Below, piece by piece: positions 17,763 to 27,700 of a stretch of 64,000 nt of DNA. This DNA comes from G016756615 sp035556195. GTDB lineage: Bacteria; Pseudomonadota; Alphaproteobacteria; Rhizobiales; Rhizobiaceae. The notes beneath the pieces were generated by a model that was not told the DNA's origin, searched no databases, and saw only the letters and a program-made list of their open reading frames with translations. The DNA is taken from assembly GCA_035556195.1 (NCBI GenBank), contig DATMFK010000039.1, forward strand, positions 248,001 through 312,000, read 5' to 3'. The translations under genes and the position numbers were made by a program. How positions within the stretch are numbered: the first letter of the stretch is position 1; the number at the start of each line of letters is the position of its first letter.

Positions 17763-18290
17763 ATGAGAATGGTCACCTCGGCGCTCGTATTGGCGACGGC
17801 GCTTGCGGCTTCGACGGCGTCGGCCGACCCCACGCAATCGTCGGAAGACATCATCAAGTTCTTTGCGGGAGTGGCCGAGCAGGGCGCATCGCGAGGCATC
17901 TGCGTCGGCACCGAGGATGAATGCAAAGGCAAGGCCGGTGCGCCCGCAAAGACTGGCCTGGATATGCTCGTCAATTTCGATCTGGACTCCGCTGCCCTCA
18001 CGCCTGATGCGCAGGCTAAGCTTACCGAGTTCGCCAAAGCGCTGAAGGACAACAGGCTAAGGACTCACACCTTTCTTGTGGAGGGCTACACAGACGCCTC
18101 TGGGTCAGCCCAATATAACGAGGGACTTTCCGAGCGCCGGGCTCAATCCGTGACGATGTTCCTTCTGTCCAGCGGAATAGAGGCGTCACGCATCAAACCC
18201 ATTGGTATGGGCGAGAGCCATCCGCGTACAGCCAATCCCTACGATCCCGTGAACCGCCGGGTCGAGATGCGGATCAATCTTCAGCAATAG
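17763..18290 (+). CDS. OmpA-family peptidoglycan-binding protein
   Basis: 175 residues. A signal peptide (MRMVTSALVLATALAASTASA, cleavage after ASA) is followed by a short linker and a C-terminal OmpA-like domain: VNFDLDSAALTPDAQAKL, VEGYTDASGSAQYNEGLSERRA, then GMGESHPRTANPYDPVNRRVEM. The Asp in YTDASG and the Arg in NRRVEM are the usual diaminopimelate-binding residues. There is no beta-barrel and no lipobox, so it should be a soluble periplasmic protein that binds the cell wall. It lies just left of the T6SS locus but is convergent with it, so a link to secretion is only possible. Confidence 0.88.
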   Translation: MRMVTSALVLATALAASTASADPTQSSEDIIKFFAGVAEQGASRGICVGTEDECKGKAGAPAKTGLDMLVNFDLDSAALTPDAQAKLTEFAKALKDNRLRTHTFLVEGYTDASGSAQYNEGLSERRAQSVTMFLLSSGIEASRIKPIGMGESHPRTANPYDPVNRRVEMRINLQQ

Positions 18291-18415
18291 GTGCTCATAG
18301 CGCTTTCTGATGCCGAAGCTCGCCTCGCCGGGTGCTGCTTGCCTGCCTCTCGTCGATGAGCTGAGCGCACAAGTCCGAGACGCCTTCCGGCCGGTTTCGA
18401 GCGGCTCGTGTGAAG

Positions 18416-20755
18416 TCAGCGGGTTTCGGTTTCTTCACCGCCGACGAGTGTTCCTTCGGCGGCCGCCACGATTTCCGCGACGGCACTTCTGTACTGCTCG
18501 AATTCAGGAGGCACTTGCGGTTCTTGCTCAAGCGGTGGCGGAGAGGACGGGCCATCCCACGAACTCCGGCCCTGCATCTTTCTCTCGGCCCAGGCCACCA
18601 CATAACCCGCGCTTCTGCCCGCGAGAAACGGGTTGGCCTGGAAGACAGCAGGTTCCAGGAACTCCGAAAGCATCGTTTCAGCCGGCTTGGAGAGAACCTG
18701 ATGCGCTCCCTCCATGCCTAGGAAATGGCAGAGATAAAGACGGCCGGCTGTGACCTGGTGACCGCGCGCGCGCAGATATGCTTCTCCTTCCCGCGCGAGG
18801 TTGCGAACCATTTCCCGCGAGATGGTCGGGTCGTAGCGCAAAGCCAGCAGTTCATCGCGGGAGAGGGTCCGGACGAGGTCGGCCCGGTACGTATACATCA
18901 TCCGGATCCAGGTCCTTTCGATGAACTGGCCGAGGCCTGTGGCCGAAGACAAGGGATTCCTGGCGCGCGCGTGCCCGGCGCTTTCGACATGGATGATGCG
19001 ATCCGTCAGCAGTTCGACTGCGGAAGCGTTTGAATCGGACGTCAGCGTCATGCCGAGTGGATCGACCGGCTGCCCGTTTCGATACAGCTCGAAATGGAGG
19101 TGTGGACCAGTCGAGAGCCCGGTGGTGCCGACGTAGCCTATGAGCTGTCCAGCCTTCACAGCCGTGCCGACGCCGCTGGCCACCGCAAAGCTCTGCATAT
19201 GCCCATACAGTGTTTCGCTGCCGTCGCGGTGCGCAATGCGAACCAGGTTGCCATAGCTGGCGCCATCCCCCTGGAATACGATCTGGCCATCGAAGGCGGC
19301 GCGTACGGGCGTGCCTGCAGGCGCCGTCCAGTCCACTCCCTTGTGAATACGCACCGTGTCCAGGATTGGGTGCTTTCGTGGCCCGAAGGTGGAGGTCAGA
19401 ACGCCGTTCACCGGCATTGTCATGCCGTTCGCCACCGTCTGGGATAGAACATGGTCGTCTCCGGAGATGCAGGCGAAGTCGCGACCTCGTTGGAAGACAA
19501 AGCACTCGAGCTTCTTCTCGGCACCGAGGACGCCCACATACAGCACGCGCCCGGCGACGCCGTCCTCGCCGCGGCCTGTTTCGGAGTAGATCAGGATCAG
19601 CCGTTCGTCAGTGCTGGCGAAGGCATTGAGATCCCGTCCGCGCGAGAGATACATGATGGCTTCGCCGATGACGGCGGTCGGAACATTGTTGCGGGCCGCC
19701 GTCGAATAGATGGCGTCCAGCAGTCGATACTGGCGCTGGGAGCTGGTTTCCTCAGCCGCGCCGGAATAGTGGAAAAGGTCGTTTCGCACCCAGGGGTCGG
19801 CACCTGATACGAACACGCCGGTCCGGTTGCGGGCGAGGGTTCCGATGAAGGTATCTCGCGTGTAGATCGAAACTTGCATCAGGGATTGCGCTTGCATCTC
19901 CCGACTGCGGCGGTATCCGCGCATTGCCACGACATCGCCGGCTTCAAGGGCGTCTCGATTGAACAGGGCTTTCATCGCTTCCCCAGCCGCCCTTCCTTCA
20001 GTCTCGGAAAAGTGCGCATCGAGGACAACGCTGTCGAGACTGCGCTTGTCCAGGACCTTGACGAAGATGTCTTCCGTCGTTTCGAACCTCTGCGGCTCCG
20101 GCGTGACGATCGCAACGCTCGTGTTGTTCTCGATCTGGGTCTTCGTGAAATCCGGGAGCGCGGCCTCGCCGGCATCGACGGTTTCGCCCCATCCAGCTTC
20201 CGGATCCAGAACAGTCGTGTCGTTCGTTGCTTTGCTGACCTGGCTCGGCATGGCAGTGGGGAGTTCGGGGGAGGTGCTCTCCGGCGCCGGCGCGACGGTG
20301 CGCTGAGCCTGAAAAAACGCAAAATCCTCCTGCGTCGAAGGTATTGTCGTCATGAAGCGCTCGCTCGAGCTGAGCATGACGTCCGACAACACTTCGATCT
20401 GCGGCGATATCCCCGGCTGCACGAGCGCCGCGGGGCGGGCGATGGAATGGATCTTTGCCGCATTGTCGCCGCCTGGTGACAAGGTGATCCACATCGGATC
20501 TCCTGCCAGATCGACGATGGCAGGCACGTAGGAGGGGGCGCCGGCAGGCGCGTCTTCGACACCTTCGGACGCCGCCAACTCCTGGTCGTCGTCGGACAGC
20601 CACCAATAGCCTGCCGTCAGGTAGATGGCGAAGGAGACCAGCAGCACAGCAAGCAAGCCGAGGCCGAGAAGCGCCCTCCGCGTCCGCGCTTGGCGGCGCC
20701 TTGTGGCAAGCGCCTGCTTTTTCAGCCGGAAGCTGCTGTCGATACCATGCTTCAT
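18416..20755 (-). CDS. Membrane-anchored M23 endopeptidase fused to a lytic-transglycosylase-like domain
   Basis: 779 residues. One membrane segment (about 28-50) follows a basic cytoplasmic tail; the rest should be periplasmic. An M23/LytM zinc endopeptidase domain spans about 447-567, with H471/D475 (HKGVD), H519 (YGHM) and H552/H554 (HLHFE) all present. A second catalytic-looking region, about 585-730, resembles an SLT lytic transglycosylase: E591 in HVESAG and GLGQ at 607-610. Together these could cut both peptide and glycan strands of peptidoglycan. The ATG at 20755 overlaps the DUF1036 stop (ATGA), so it belongs to the T6SS kinase operon. The likely role is local wall remodelling for the secretion apparatus; a secreted effector is less likely given the anchor. 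Confidence 0.85.
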   Translation of the reverse strand: MKHGIDSSFRLKKQALATRRRQARTRRALLGLGLLAVLLVSFAIYLTAGYWWLSDDDQELAASEGVEDAPAGAPSYVPAIVDLAGDPMWITLSPGGDNAAKIHSIARPAALVQPGISPQIEVLSDVMLSSSERFMTTIPSTQEDFAFFQAQRTVAPAPESTSPELPTAMPSQVSKATNDTTVLDPEAGWGETVDAGEAALPDFTKTQIENNTSVAIVTPEPQRFETTEDIFVKVLDKRSLDSVVLDAHFSETEGRAAGEAMKALFNRDALEAGDVVAMRGYRRSREMQAQSLMQVSIYTRDTFIGTLARNRTGVFVSGADPWVRNDLFHYSGAAEETSSQRQYRLLDAIYSTAARNNVPTAVIGEAIMYLSRGRDLNAFASTDERLILIYSETGRGEDGVAGRVLYVGVLGAEKKLECFVFQRGRDFACISGDDHVLSQTVANGMTMPVNGVLTSTFGPRKHPILDTVRIHKGVDWTAPAGTPVRAAFDGQIVFQGDGASYGNLVRIAHRDGSETLYGHMQSFAVASGVGTAVKAGQLIGYVGTTGLSTGPHLHFELYRNGQPVDPLGMTLTSDSNASAVELLTDRIIHVESAGHARARNPLSSATGLGQFIERTWIRMMYTYRADLVRTLSRDELLALRYDPTISREMVRNLAREGEAYLRARGHQVTAGRLYLCHFLGMEGAHQVLSKPAETMLSEFLEPAVFQANPFLAGRSAGYVVAWAERKMQGRSSWDGPSSPPPLEQEPQVPPEFEQYRSAVAEIVAAAEGTLVGGEETETR

Positions 20756-21162
20756 GGATTGCTGCCGGTCAGGAAGAAGGTCCATCTGGGCTGCTCGAGC
20801 GTGTCGACCTCGAAGAACCGCGCGCCGATGTGACCGCGTCCCCAGCAATCCTCGATACCCCTGATGGAGAACCGGCGGCGCTCGACGCACATCTCGACGG
20901 AGCCGGTCAGAAGTGCCTGCCCGAAGACATCGGTGGCATAGACATAGATGTAGCGGTTGGTCAGTTCCTCACGGATCAGATTGACGCACTGATTGGCGCC
21001 GACCGTCCACCAACCGTCCGTTTGGAAAGCGTGATCGACCTCCTGGCTGACGGCGAGATTGACGACATCGAGCGTCTGGTTGCACACGGTGAACTCGGCC
21101 TTCGCTTCCGCGGGATGGAGCAATATCCAGAGAAAGCCGGCGGCAGTTGCTACGAGCCTCAT
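20752..21162 (-). CDS. Secreted DUF1036 domain protein
   Basis: 136 residues: a signal peptide (MRLVATAAGFLWILLHPAEAKA) followed by a DUF1036 domain (FTVCNQTLDVVNLAVS, GWWTVGANQCVNLI, YIYVYATDVFG, CVERRRFSI). Cysteines in VCNQT, NQCV, MCVERR and EDCWG may form disulphides in the periplasm. DUF1036 function is unknown. It lies between the kinase gene and the peptidoglycan hydrolase gene, overlapping the latter by 4 bases, so it is part of this operon. Confidence 0.85.
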   Translation of the reverse strand: MRLVATAAGFLWILLHPAEAKAEFTVCNQTLDVVNLAVSQEVDHAFQTDGWWTVGANQCVNLIREELTNRYIYVYATDVFGQALLTGSVEMCVERRRFSIRGIEDCWGRGHIGARFFEVDTLEQPRWTFFLTGSNP

Positions 21163-21183
21163 CCTGTGGCTCCGCTCCTGACG

Positions 21184-23748
21184 TCAGCCGCCGAGGCGGA
21201 AATACTTGGCCGTCGCCGAAAAGTCGGATCCCTTCTGCCTTATCTCCGACAGCATCTGGGGCAGCGCCACGGCCGCTGGCATCGGCTTCACGAGGGAAGC
21301 GGTCTGAAGATCCGTCGCGCCGGTAACGGCAATGATGATTTGGGGGATGCCCTTTCCGGAAGCCAGATCGGCTGGACCGAGGCCGATCGGAATGTTGAAG
21401 AAGGCTCTGCCTGCCTCCACGGTGACGCGATCATCGAGGTTGAAAACCATACCCCGATGGTCGATCAGCAGCAGACTTGATCTCAGTCCGCCCCGGGTCC
21501 TCAGCGAACCGCTGACCGGGGAGCCGTTCGGCACCGAGGTGCGATCCAGCACAAGCTCCGGTCTCTCCGACGCGCCTGTGCCGAGGGCGCGTAGGAAACG
21601 GGGCACGTCGCATTGTGCCTGCTCTATCAACCGTACATGAATATCAGGCTCGATATGGAACTTCGCCTGGAACGCATCGAGCATTCGCGCGAAAGGCTCC
21701 ACATCGGTCCCAAATCCCTCGATCTCCATGGCTTTGTCGGTGGCCGACGTAGCAGCTGCATAAAAGCACTCACCGCCATCGCCGTAATCACGGAGCCAGG
21801 AAATACGTTCGGCGACGTCGTCGATGGCGGCCTGCGGCTCCTCCGCAGGTTTTGGCGCTTCCGGCACATAAATGGCAACCTTCTGCTCGCCTTGGCCCAT
21901 GTGCCGATCGGTTGCGGGTGAGGGATTCTTGGGGGGAGGATCCTCGGATCCCTGCCGAGGTGCCGCCAGAACCGCTTCCCGATCCGTCGCCTTTTCGCCG
22001 GGGGCGGCGAAGCTCCTGGTATCCGGCAGTCTGGTTTCGTCCGTCGTCGCAGCCTCGGTCCTATTCTCGACGCCGTGTTCCATCGTCTTGGGAGGAACCG
22101 GCGCCTGAGCGGGAGGCAAGGCGGTCCTCGTGCCGGACTGCGGGGTCGCGTCCAAGCGCGCGGGAGCCTCGACCGCGGAAGCGAGCGCCCCCTGTTGCGA
22201 ATCCCGCTTCGCAGGAAGCTGGGCTGATTTCGGCGCGGGCTTCGGGCTTGCGGCCGCGGCGGTGTCGGCCTTCGACGAATCCACCGGCTTTGACGGTTTG
22301 GCAACGGCGGCGCCGTCGCCCTCCCTCAGGGCTGTTGCGGGACTGGATGCCGCTGGCTTGGCCTCTTGGGCCTTCGCGGCTCGAGGCTGCATCGCCCCCG
22401 GCTTTGCGGCGTCTCCGGCGGCAGCCTCTGGACGCCTGTTCGGGACACTCGGCTCTGACGCCGTCGCCTTGACCTCCGCTCTCGAACCTTTGTTGGTCTC
22501 CCTCTCTTCAGGCAAATCGACCGCGGTGGGGGTCGGCGTCGAAACGGCAGGGGTCAGTTGCGATGCTTCGGTAGTTGCGGTTACCGGCTCGCGTCGACTG
22601 ACAAAGCCGAGATAGGCTACCGCTCCGCCAAGAACGATGGTGCCAACCAGACCGGCAATCGCGACGTTCCTTGTCTTCCCCGAGCGCGCCGGAGGGGCGG
22701 TTCTAGAAACCGGGGAGGGGGGCGGCTTTGGATGCGGCTGTGACAGATGAGCCGGCCTTACGTGCGGAACGAAGCGGACCTCGCCAGATGTCTGGACGGG
22801 ATGCGGGACAGGCGAGCCTGCCGGCTGGACCGTGCCTCGCGGGGGAACACTCAGCCGATCACCGGGGGCAGACACCGGATTGATGGTCGCGTCCGCGTCC
22901 TTCATCGCCTCGGCTATTTCGGCCATGCTCGTCGGACGTGCATCGGGCTGCGGCTGTAGCATGGATTCGATTATCAAGCGAAGGTCAGGGTCGAGGTCGG
23001 ACAGGTCCGGCACGGCTCGCCTTTTTTCCAAGGTTTCGAATTGTGAGCCGCTCATTTCGAGTGGCTTGCCGCGCAAGGCCGCGGCAAGAACCAGGCCGAG
23101 GCTGTACATGTCGGATCGTTCGCTGACCTCGCCACCGTAAAGCCCCAACTGTTCGGGCGATACATAGTTGTATTTGCCGGCAAAATTCCCGCCGATCAGC
23201 GTTTCGCCACCCGCGGCAGCCGAGCGAGCGATGCCGAAATCGATGATCTTTGCGCGATCGACGCGGCCGCCAGGAAGGATGATGTTGTCGGGCGAGAGGT
23301 CGCGATGAACCGTACCGGCTTGATGCGCGGCATTGAGACCGGATGCCAGGCGGTGCCCAAGTCTGCGGACATCGGCCGCGGCCATGGGCCCCCTGCCCAT
23401 GACATCGAACAGGGAGTCCCCGTTCACGAACTCCATGGCAAGGTAGGGGCGGCCTATGCCGGGGTCTATGGTGAAGACGTGGTACCGAACGATCGCGTCG
23501 TGCGAAAGGCCATTCAGGATCGAAGCTTCCTTGCGGAACAACGACAGGATGGTCTGATCCCGGGCGAATTCTGGTAGGACGATCTTTATCGCGACAAGGT
23601 CGCCGGTCTGGATGTTGTGACCGCGATAGACCTCACCCATGCCGCCCGAGGCGATCCGCTCGTCCAATTCGTAGATGCCGCTGAGCTGGGTGCCGACCGT
23701 CGCATGCCCGATCGGCGGAAAGATGCGCGTTTTGTCGTCCGGGGTCAT
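21184..23748 (-). CDS. ppkA: T6SS-associated Ser/Thr protein kinase with periplasmic C-terminal region (PpkA-like)
   Basis: 854 residues. The N-terminal Hanks-type kinase domain (about 26-280) has the Gly loop IASGGMGEVY, K55 in AIKIVL, the catalytic loop VHRDLSPDN and DFGIARS, and looks active. A Pro-rich stretch leads to one membrane segment (about 360-382: VAIAGLVGTIVLGGAVAYLGF). A long Ala/Pro/Lys-rich linker and a C-terminal domain of about 210 residues follow, likely periplasmic. In T6SS loci such kinases phosphorylate FHA proteins or TssL to switch on assembly, opposed by the PP2C enzyme whose gene overlaps this one by 4 bases. The outside domain could sense an envelope signal. The symbol is by role and context. 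Confidence 0.88.
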   Translation of the reverse strand: MTPDDKTRIFPPIGHATVGTQLSGIYELDERIASGGMGEVYRGHNIQTGDLVAIKIVLPEFARDQTILSLFRKEASILNGLSHDAIVRYHVFTIDPGIGRPYLAMEFVNGDSLFDVMGRGPMAAADVRRLGHRLASGLNAAHQAGTVHRDLSPDNIILPGGRVDRAKIIDFGIARSAAAGGETLIGGNFAGKYNYVSPEQLGLYGGEVSERSDMYSLGLVLAAALRGKPLEMSGSQFETLEKRRAVPDLSDLDPDLRLIIESMLQPQPDARPTSMAEIAEAMKDADATINPVSAPGDRLSVPPRGTVQPAGSPVPHPVQTSGEVRFVPHVRPAHLSQPHPKPPPSPVSRTAPPARSGKTRNVAIAGLVGTIVLGGAVAYLGFVSRREPVTATTEASQLTPAVSTPTPTAVDLPEERETNKGSRAEVKATASEPSVPNRRPEAAAGDAAKPGAMQPRAAKAQEAKPAASSPATALREGDGAAVAKPSKPVDSSKADTAAAASPKPAPKSAQLPAKRDSQQGALASAVEAPARLDATPQSGTRTALPPAQAPVPPKTMEHGVENRTEAATTDETRLPDTRSFAAPGEKATDREAVLAAPRQGSEDPPPKNPSPATDRHMGQGEQKVAIYVPEAPKPAEEPQAAIDDVAERISWLRDYGDGGECFYAAATSATDKAMEIEGFGTDVEPFARMLDAFQAKFHIEPDIHVRLIEQAQCDVPRFLRALGTGASERPELVLDRTSVPNGSPVSGSLRTRGGLRSSLLLIDHRGMVFNLDDRVTVEAGRAFFNIPIGLGPADLASGKGIPQIIIAVTGATDLQTASLVKPMPAAVALPQMLSEIRQKGSDFSATAKYFRLGG

Positions 23749-24512
23749 CGATCATATCCCGATGGGGACAGGGCCTGGTTGTCCGGATTGCTCTCCATGC
23801 GCACGAACACGACAGTGACGTTGTCCGTGCCGCCGCGCGTCAATGCCATGGACAGCAAAGCCTCGCATGCAGGCTGGGGGGGCCACGACACGGCGGCTGT
23901 TTCGATCTCACGGTCCGTGACATGGGCGGTCAGCCCGTCGGTGCAGAGAACGAACACATCGCCAGGAAGTATCTCCCCTTGATGGAAATCCATGAGCACT
24001 TCATCGGCGACACCGACAGCGCGCGTGATGACGTTGCGGCGGGGCCAACTCCGGGCCTCTTCCGGACTGAGCAACCCCTGATCCACCAGTTCCTGGACTT
24101 CGGTGTGATCGCGCGAAAGCTGCGTGATCGAGCCGCCACGCACCAGGTAAATACGGCTATCGCCGGACCAGAGACACGCAAAGCTGCCGTCTATGGCCAG
24201 AAGCGCCGCCACGGTAGACCCGATGGTCACGCCGCGAATTTCCGATGTCCGGCGGATTTCGGCATGTGCCAGACTGAGCCGCTCCTCGAAACGTGCCCGC
24301 AGGTCCGGCGCGGAGTCTGTCGTTCCGATCGCACTCAAGTGGCCGACGATGCTGGCAGAGGCAACATCCCCGGAATCGTGTCCTCCCATCCCGTCGGCGA
24401 CCAGCCATACCCCGCTTTCAGGATCGACCAGGAAGTTGTCCTCGTTGCGCTCCCGCACGCAGCCTCTGTGGCTCAGGCCATAGCTCTCGAAGGATAGAGA
24501 CAATTCCTCCAT
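23745..24512 (-). CDS. pppA: PP2C-family protein Ser/Thr phosphatase (PppA-like)
   Basis: About 255 residues from the ATG at 24512. An ATG at 24548 would add 12 residues, and the frame is open to 24707. PP2C motifs are complete: RNEDNFLVD, VADGMGGHDSGD, the GDSRIYLVRGG segment, VLCTDGLTAHV and GGTDNVTVVFV; their Asp residues bind the two metal ions. It should be a soluble cytoplasmic phosphatase. The stop codon overlaps the kinase start (ATGA), so kinase and phosphatase are made together. In Pseudomonas the PpkA/PppA pair controls T6SS firing by adding and removing phosphate on the FHA protein. Confidence 0.9.
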   Translation of the reverse strand: MEELSLSFESYGLSHRGCVRERNEDNFLVDPESGVWLVADGMGGHDSGDVASASIVGHLSAIGTTDSAPDLRARFEERLSLAHAEIRRTSEIRGVTIGSTVAALLAIDGSFACLWSGDSRIYLVRGGSITQLSRDHTEVQELVDQGLLSPEEARSWPRRNVITRAVGVADEVLMDFHQGEILPGDVFVLCTDGLTAHVTDREIETAAVSWPPQPACEALLSMALTRGGTDNVTVVFVRMESNPDNQALSPSGYDR

Positions 24513-24716
24513 GTACCACCCGATCGTTGTCAACGGGCCACTGGTCATTCCGGGGTATGCATCCCACTCTGCCACAAATTCGCGTGAGTAAATACATCCC
24601 AGATTACCCTGCCTGAAACAGGATGATCTTTTGCTAAAGAGTATTTCCCTACCATGCGCACGCGCTATTCCTGGTTGCGGGCCTATGGCATGAAATACGG
24701 CGTTCACGGAACGGGC

Positions 24717-27700
24717 CTAACGTAGCGAAGTCGGGCAACTGAAGCCGGACAGTGCCGGTATGTGGAACGGGCTGGGTCCGGTGCCGAAATTGACGGAATA
24801 GGCTACGTCCCGCCCACCGATTACGAACCGGGCATCCATGCTGTCTCCATTGGGCGTGACGGATCCGGCGTCGAGCAGCCGCTTCAGCGCCCACGGGCCC
24901 TCAAACCTGAGATCCGAAGGACGGCCAGGAAGCTCCGGGGTGAGGCTGACGCTTGCCGATCCAGGCTGCAAAGCGCCTGGCCAGCTTATCTGTGCCGGAA
25001 CGTTGCCCGTCTGATAGCTTTGGACGACCTGGCCATTGACGTCGAGGAGCGCCATGTCGACGTCTCCGTGCACTGATGAGGGCGTGACAGTGATCCTGAT
25101 CTCGGGCGCCGCGCTGCCTGGCTGGAAGAACGCGTCCCGGATTTCCGCGGCTTGCTGGAGGGACCGCAACGCCAGTCTCGACAAGGTGCGGCCAAGGCGC
25201 GTGTCCTGTTTCCAATCCCAGTTCTGGCCGCTCAGATCGGCGAGCGGGGCGAGATATTGCGTGAAGAATCGGTCGATTACGCCGTTCGGCGCGAACATGG
25301 CGACAAAGTCCGCCATGGGAACGTCTTCGACGCTGCCCGCAGCAAAGGGATAACGATTGGCGATCGCCTCCTGACACGGTCTACCGACCGTCTCGGCCAG
25401 CATGTCATTCAGCTTCGCCAGCGATGTCTCGGCCGCTTCACCTTCAAAGTCATCGGCGATGCTTCGCACCATTCTCGCCAATGGTCCAGGGAGCCGAGAT
25501 GCGTTGGCGCGAAGCGTCGATATCTGGAGCTGCAAGGCGGCATTGGCCCTTTCGGCTTGGGTAGGCACGGCGGCAGCCAGGAGAAGGTTCTGATAGATGT
25601 CGTGAAAGTTCCGGACCAACGCGTCGATCGGGCGCTGGCCGGGTGGCCCACTGACCAGGATCTGGAAAGGTCTGAACTGTGCTTCGGTACTCGCGCCAGG
25701 GATTTGCGCACCCGCATTGGCGAAAGCCGAGCCTGCTCGGCTTTGAGACTTTCGCGTCGGCAGATCGATGCCTATACGAGCCAATCCCGCCGCGAATTCG
25801 GGCCCCTCGGGCCGTGAGGGTTCCCCCGGCCCCGCTTCACGCGTCAGCGCCGTTTCGGAAGAGATGGCCTCGAAAAGCTGCCTGACCGGCGAGGTGGCCA
25901 GGGCTGCCGCGGAAAGAGCGAGATATTGGGGCTTGTCTTGCGACATTGCCTTGAACTTCAGCCGATCCAGCACGCCGTTCCAGGCGGCGACGAAATCCTT
26001 GCCATAGATTTCAAGCAGATCGGGGCCGAGCCTCAATTGCTCCTGCTCGGCGGCTCCCCGTTCGCCGCCCGCTCCGATCACCCAGGCCTCATCGACGAGT
26101 TTCTGCGCGATCGCGGCGAGTTGGTTCAGATAGAATTCGTTGAAACCCGCGTACGTATACAGCCCTGGGACATGAAGCCGCGATAGATCGCCTCCATCCG
26201 TCGTTTCGAACACCAGCCGCGCATCAGGACCGGCATGCGACATGACCGAGAAGTCCGGGAGGGATGCGGTATAGCTGGCGGATCTGACCATGGCGGCTGC
26301 GCGTTCCGCCAGGGTCATCCGTCCCATTGACCGTTGCGCCGCTTCCACCAAGGAGCGGTCGAGCGCGACGAACGGCTCATGAGCATCGTCGAGATCGAGC
26401 ATGGCCAGCAGATGCCTTCGAAGCTCCTCCCGTCCTTCCCGATTGTTGGAGCCTGGATATCTGTTCTGTTCCCAATCCATCTCCAGCCAGGCTGCGATCA
26501 GCCGGTCGTCGACTTTCGGGGCCTTGCCGCCGAGCATGAGATAGATCTTCAACGGTTCGTAGAGCTTCGTCGGATCCCCGATGTTGGCCCGGATCGTCTG
26601 CTCGAGTTGCAGGATCAGCCTGGGGCGCAGCAACCGCTCGAGTGCCAGCCTGTAGGCGGTATCGGAAGCAGAACTCAGGCGCCCTCGCTGACTCAGGCCG
26701 AAGGCCTCTTGAATTGGGGTTGGCTGTTCCCTGTTTCCGTAGCCCACGGGAAGGGCGCTCAGGGATCCGAGCGGGCCGACCACATTCTCCAGATCGGTCT
26801 TCGAAACGATCATGTCCTCAAGGGTGGGACCTGCATTCGAACGGATCAGGTCAACTGCCTCGTCCGTCGAGGCGACGAGCGAGCTGTTTGTCAGGAAGCT
26901 CAAGCTCCACAACGCAAGTGGGATAGAAGCGGCCAGCGCTATCAGAGCGAGTCCGCCATAGCGCAGGAGCGCCGCGCGGCCATGGTGATGCGCGACTTGT
27001 GAAAGCGAGCCTCCCTCCAAGAACACCACCTTGGACAGGAGATCATGAAGAAAGAAACTCTTGCCAGTTCCAGAAAGGTGAGGGCGTGCGTCCGCGCCGA
27101 AATCGCGCGCCAATTCGCCCACCAGCTGGTCGATGGCGGTACCTTCCTGCGTACCGGAGGAAAAATAGAAACCGCGCAATTCGGATGCACCGAATTTTCC
27201 GGCCGGCTCGAACAGGCGGCCAAGGAAATCGAGAACCCGCATCTTGAGCATTGCGAACTGGGCTGGAAAGCCGAAGATGGCGATACGGGCAAGAGGATCC
27301 CGCTCCTCGTGGAGACGGTCCGTCGCTTCGTCCGCCAGTCGCGCGGTAAGCGCATCATATTCTGCCGGCAGCCGGCCCATGGTGTTCCGCCCTGCCGGGA
27401 AAGTGCAGCCCCAGACCTTTCGTCGCCGGTTCTCGTCGAAACTGCCGAAATACTCGATAAAGCCGGCAATCAGATCCGCCTTGGTGAAGAGCACGTAGAT
27501 GGGCAGACTTGTCTCCAGACGCTCGCGAATTTCCTGGAGACGATTACCAATTTCGATGACGTGGGCGGTGAGACTTTCGTCGTCCGGCACCATCAGGTCC
27601 TCTACGCTGAGTGCCAGGATCACGCCGTCGACCGGCCTCTTGCCTCGATATGTCTTGAGCAGAGACAGAAAGTTCAGCCAAGCCGCCTTGTCTTGCCTGC

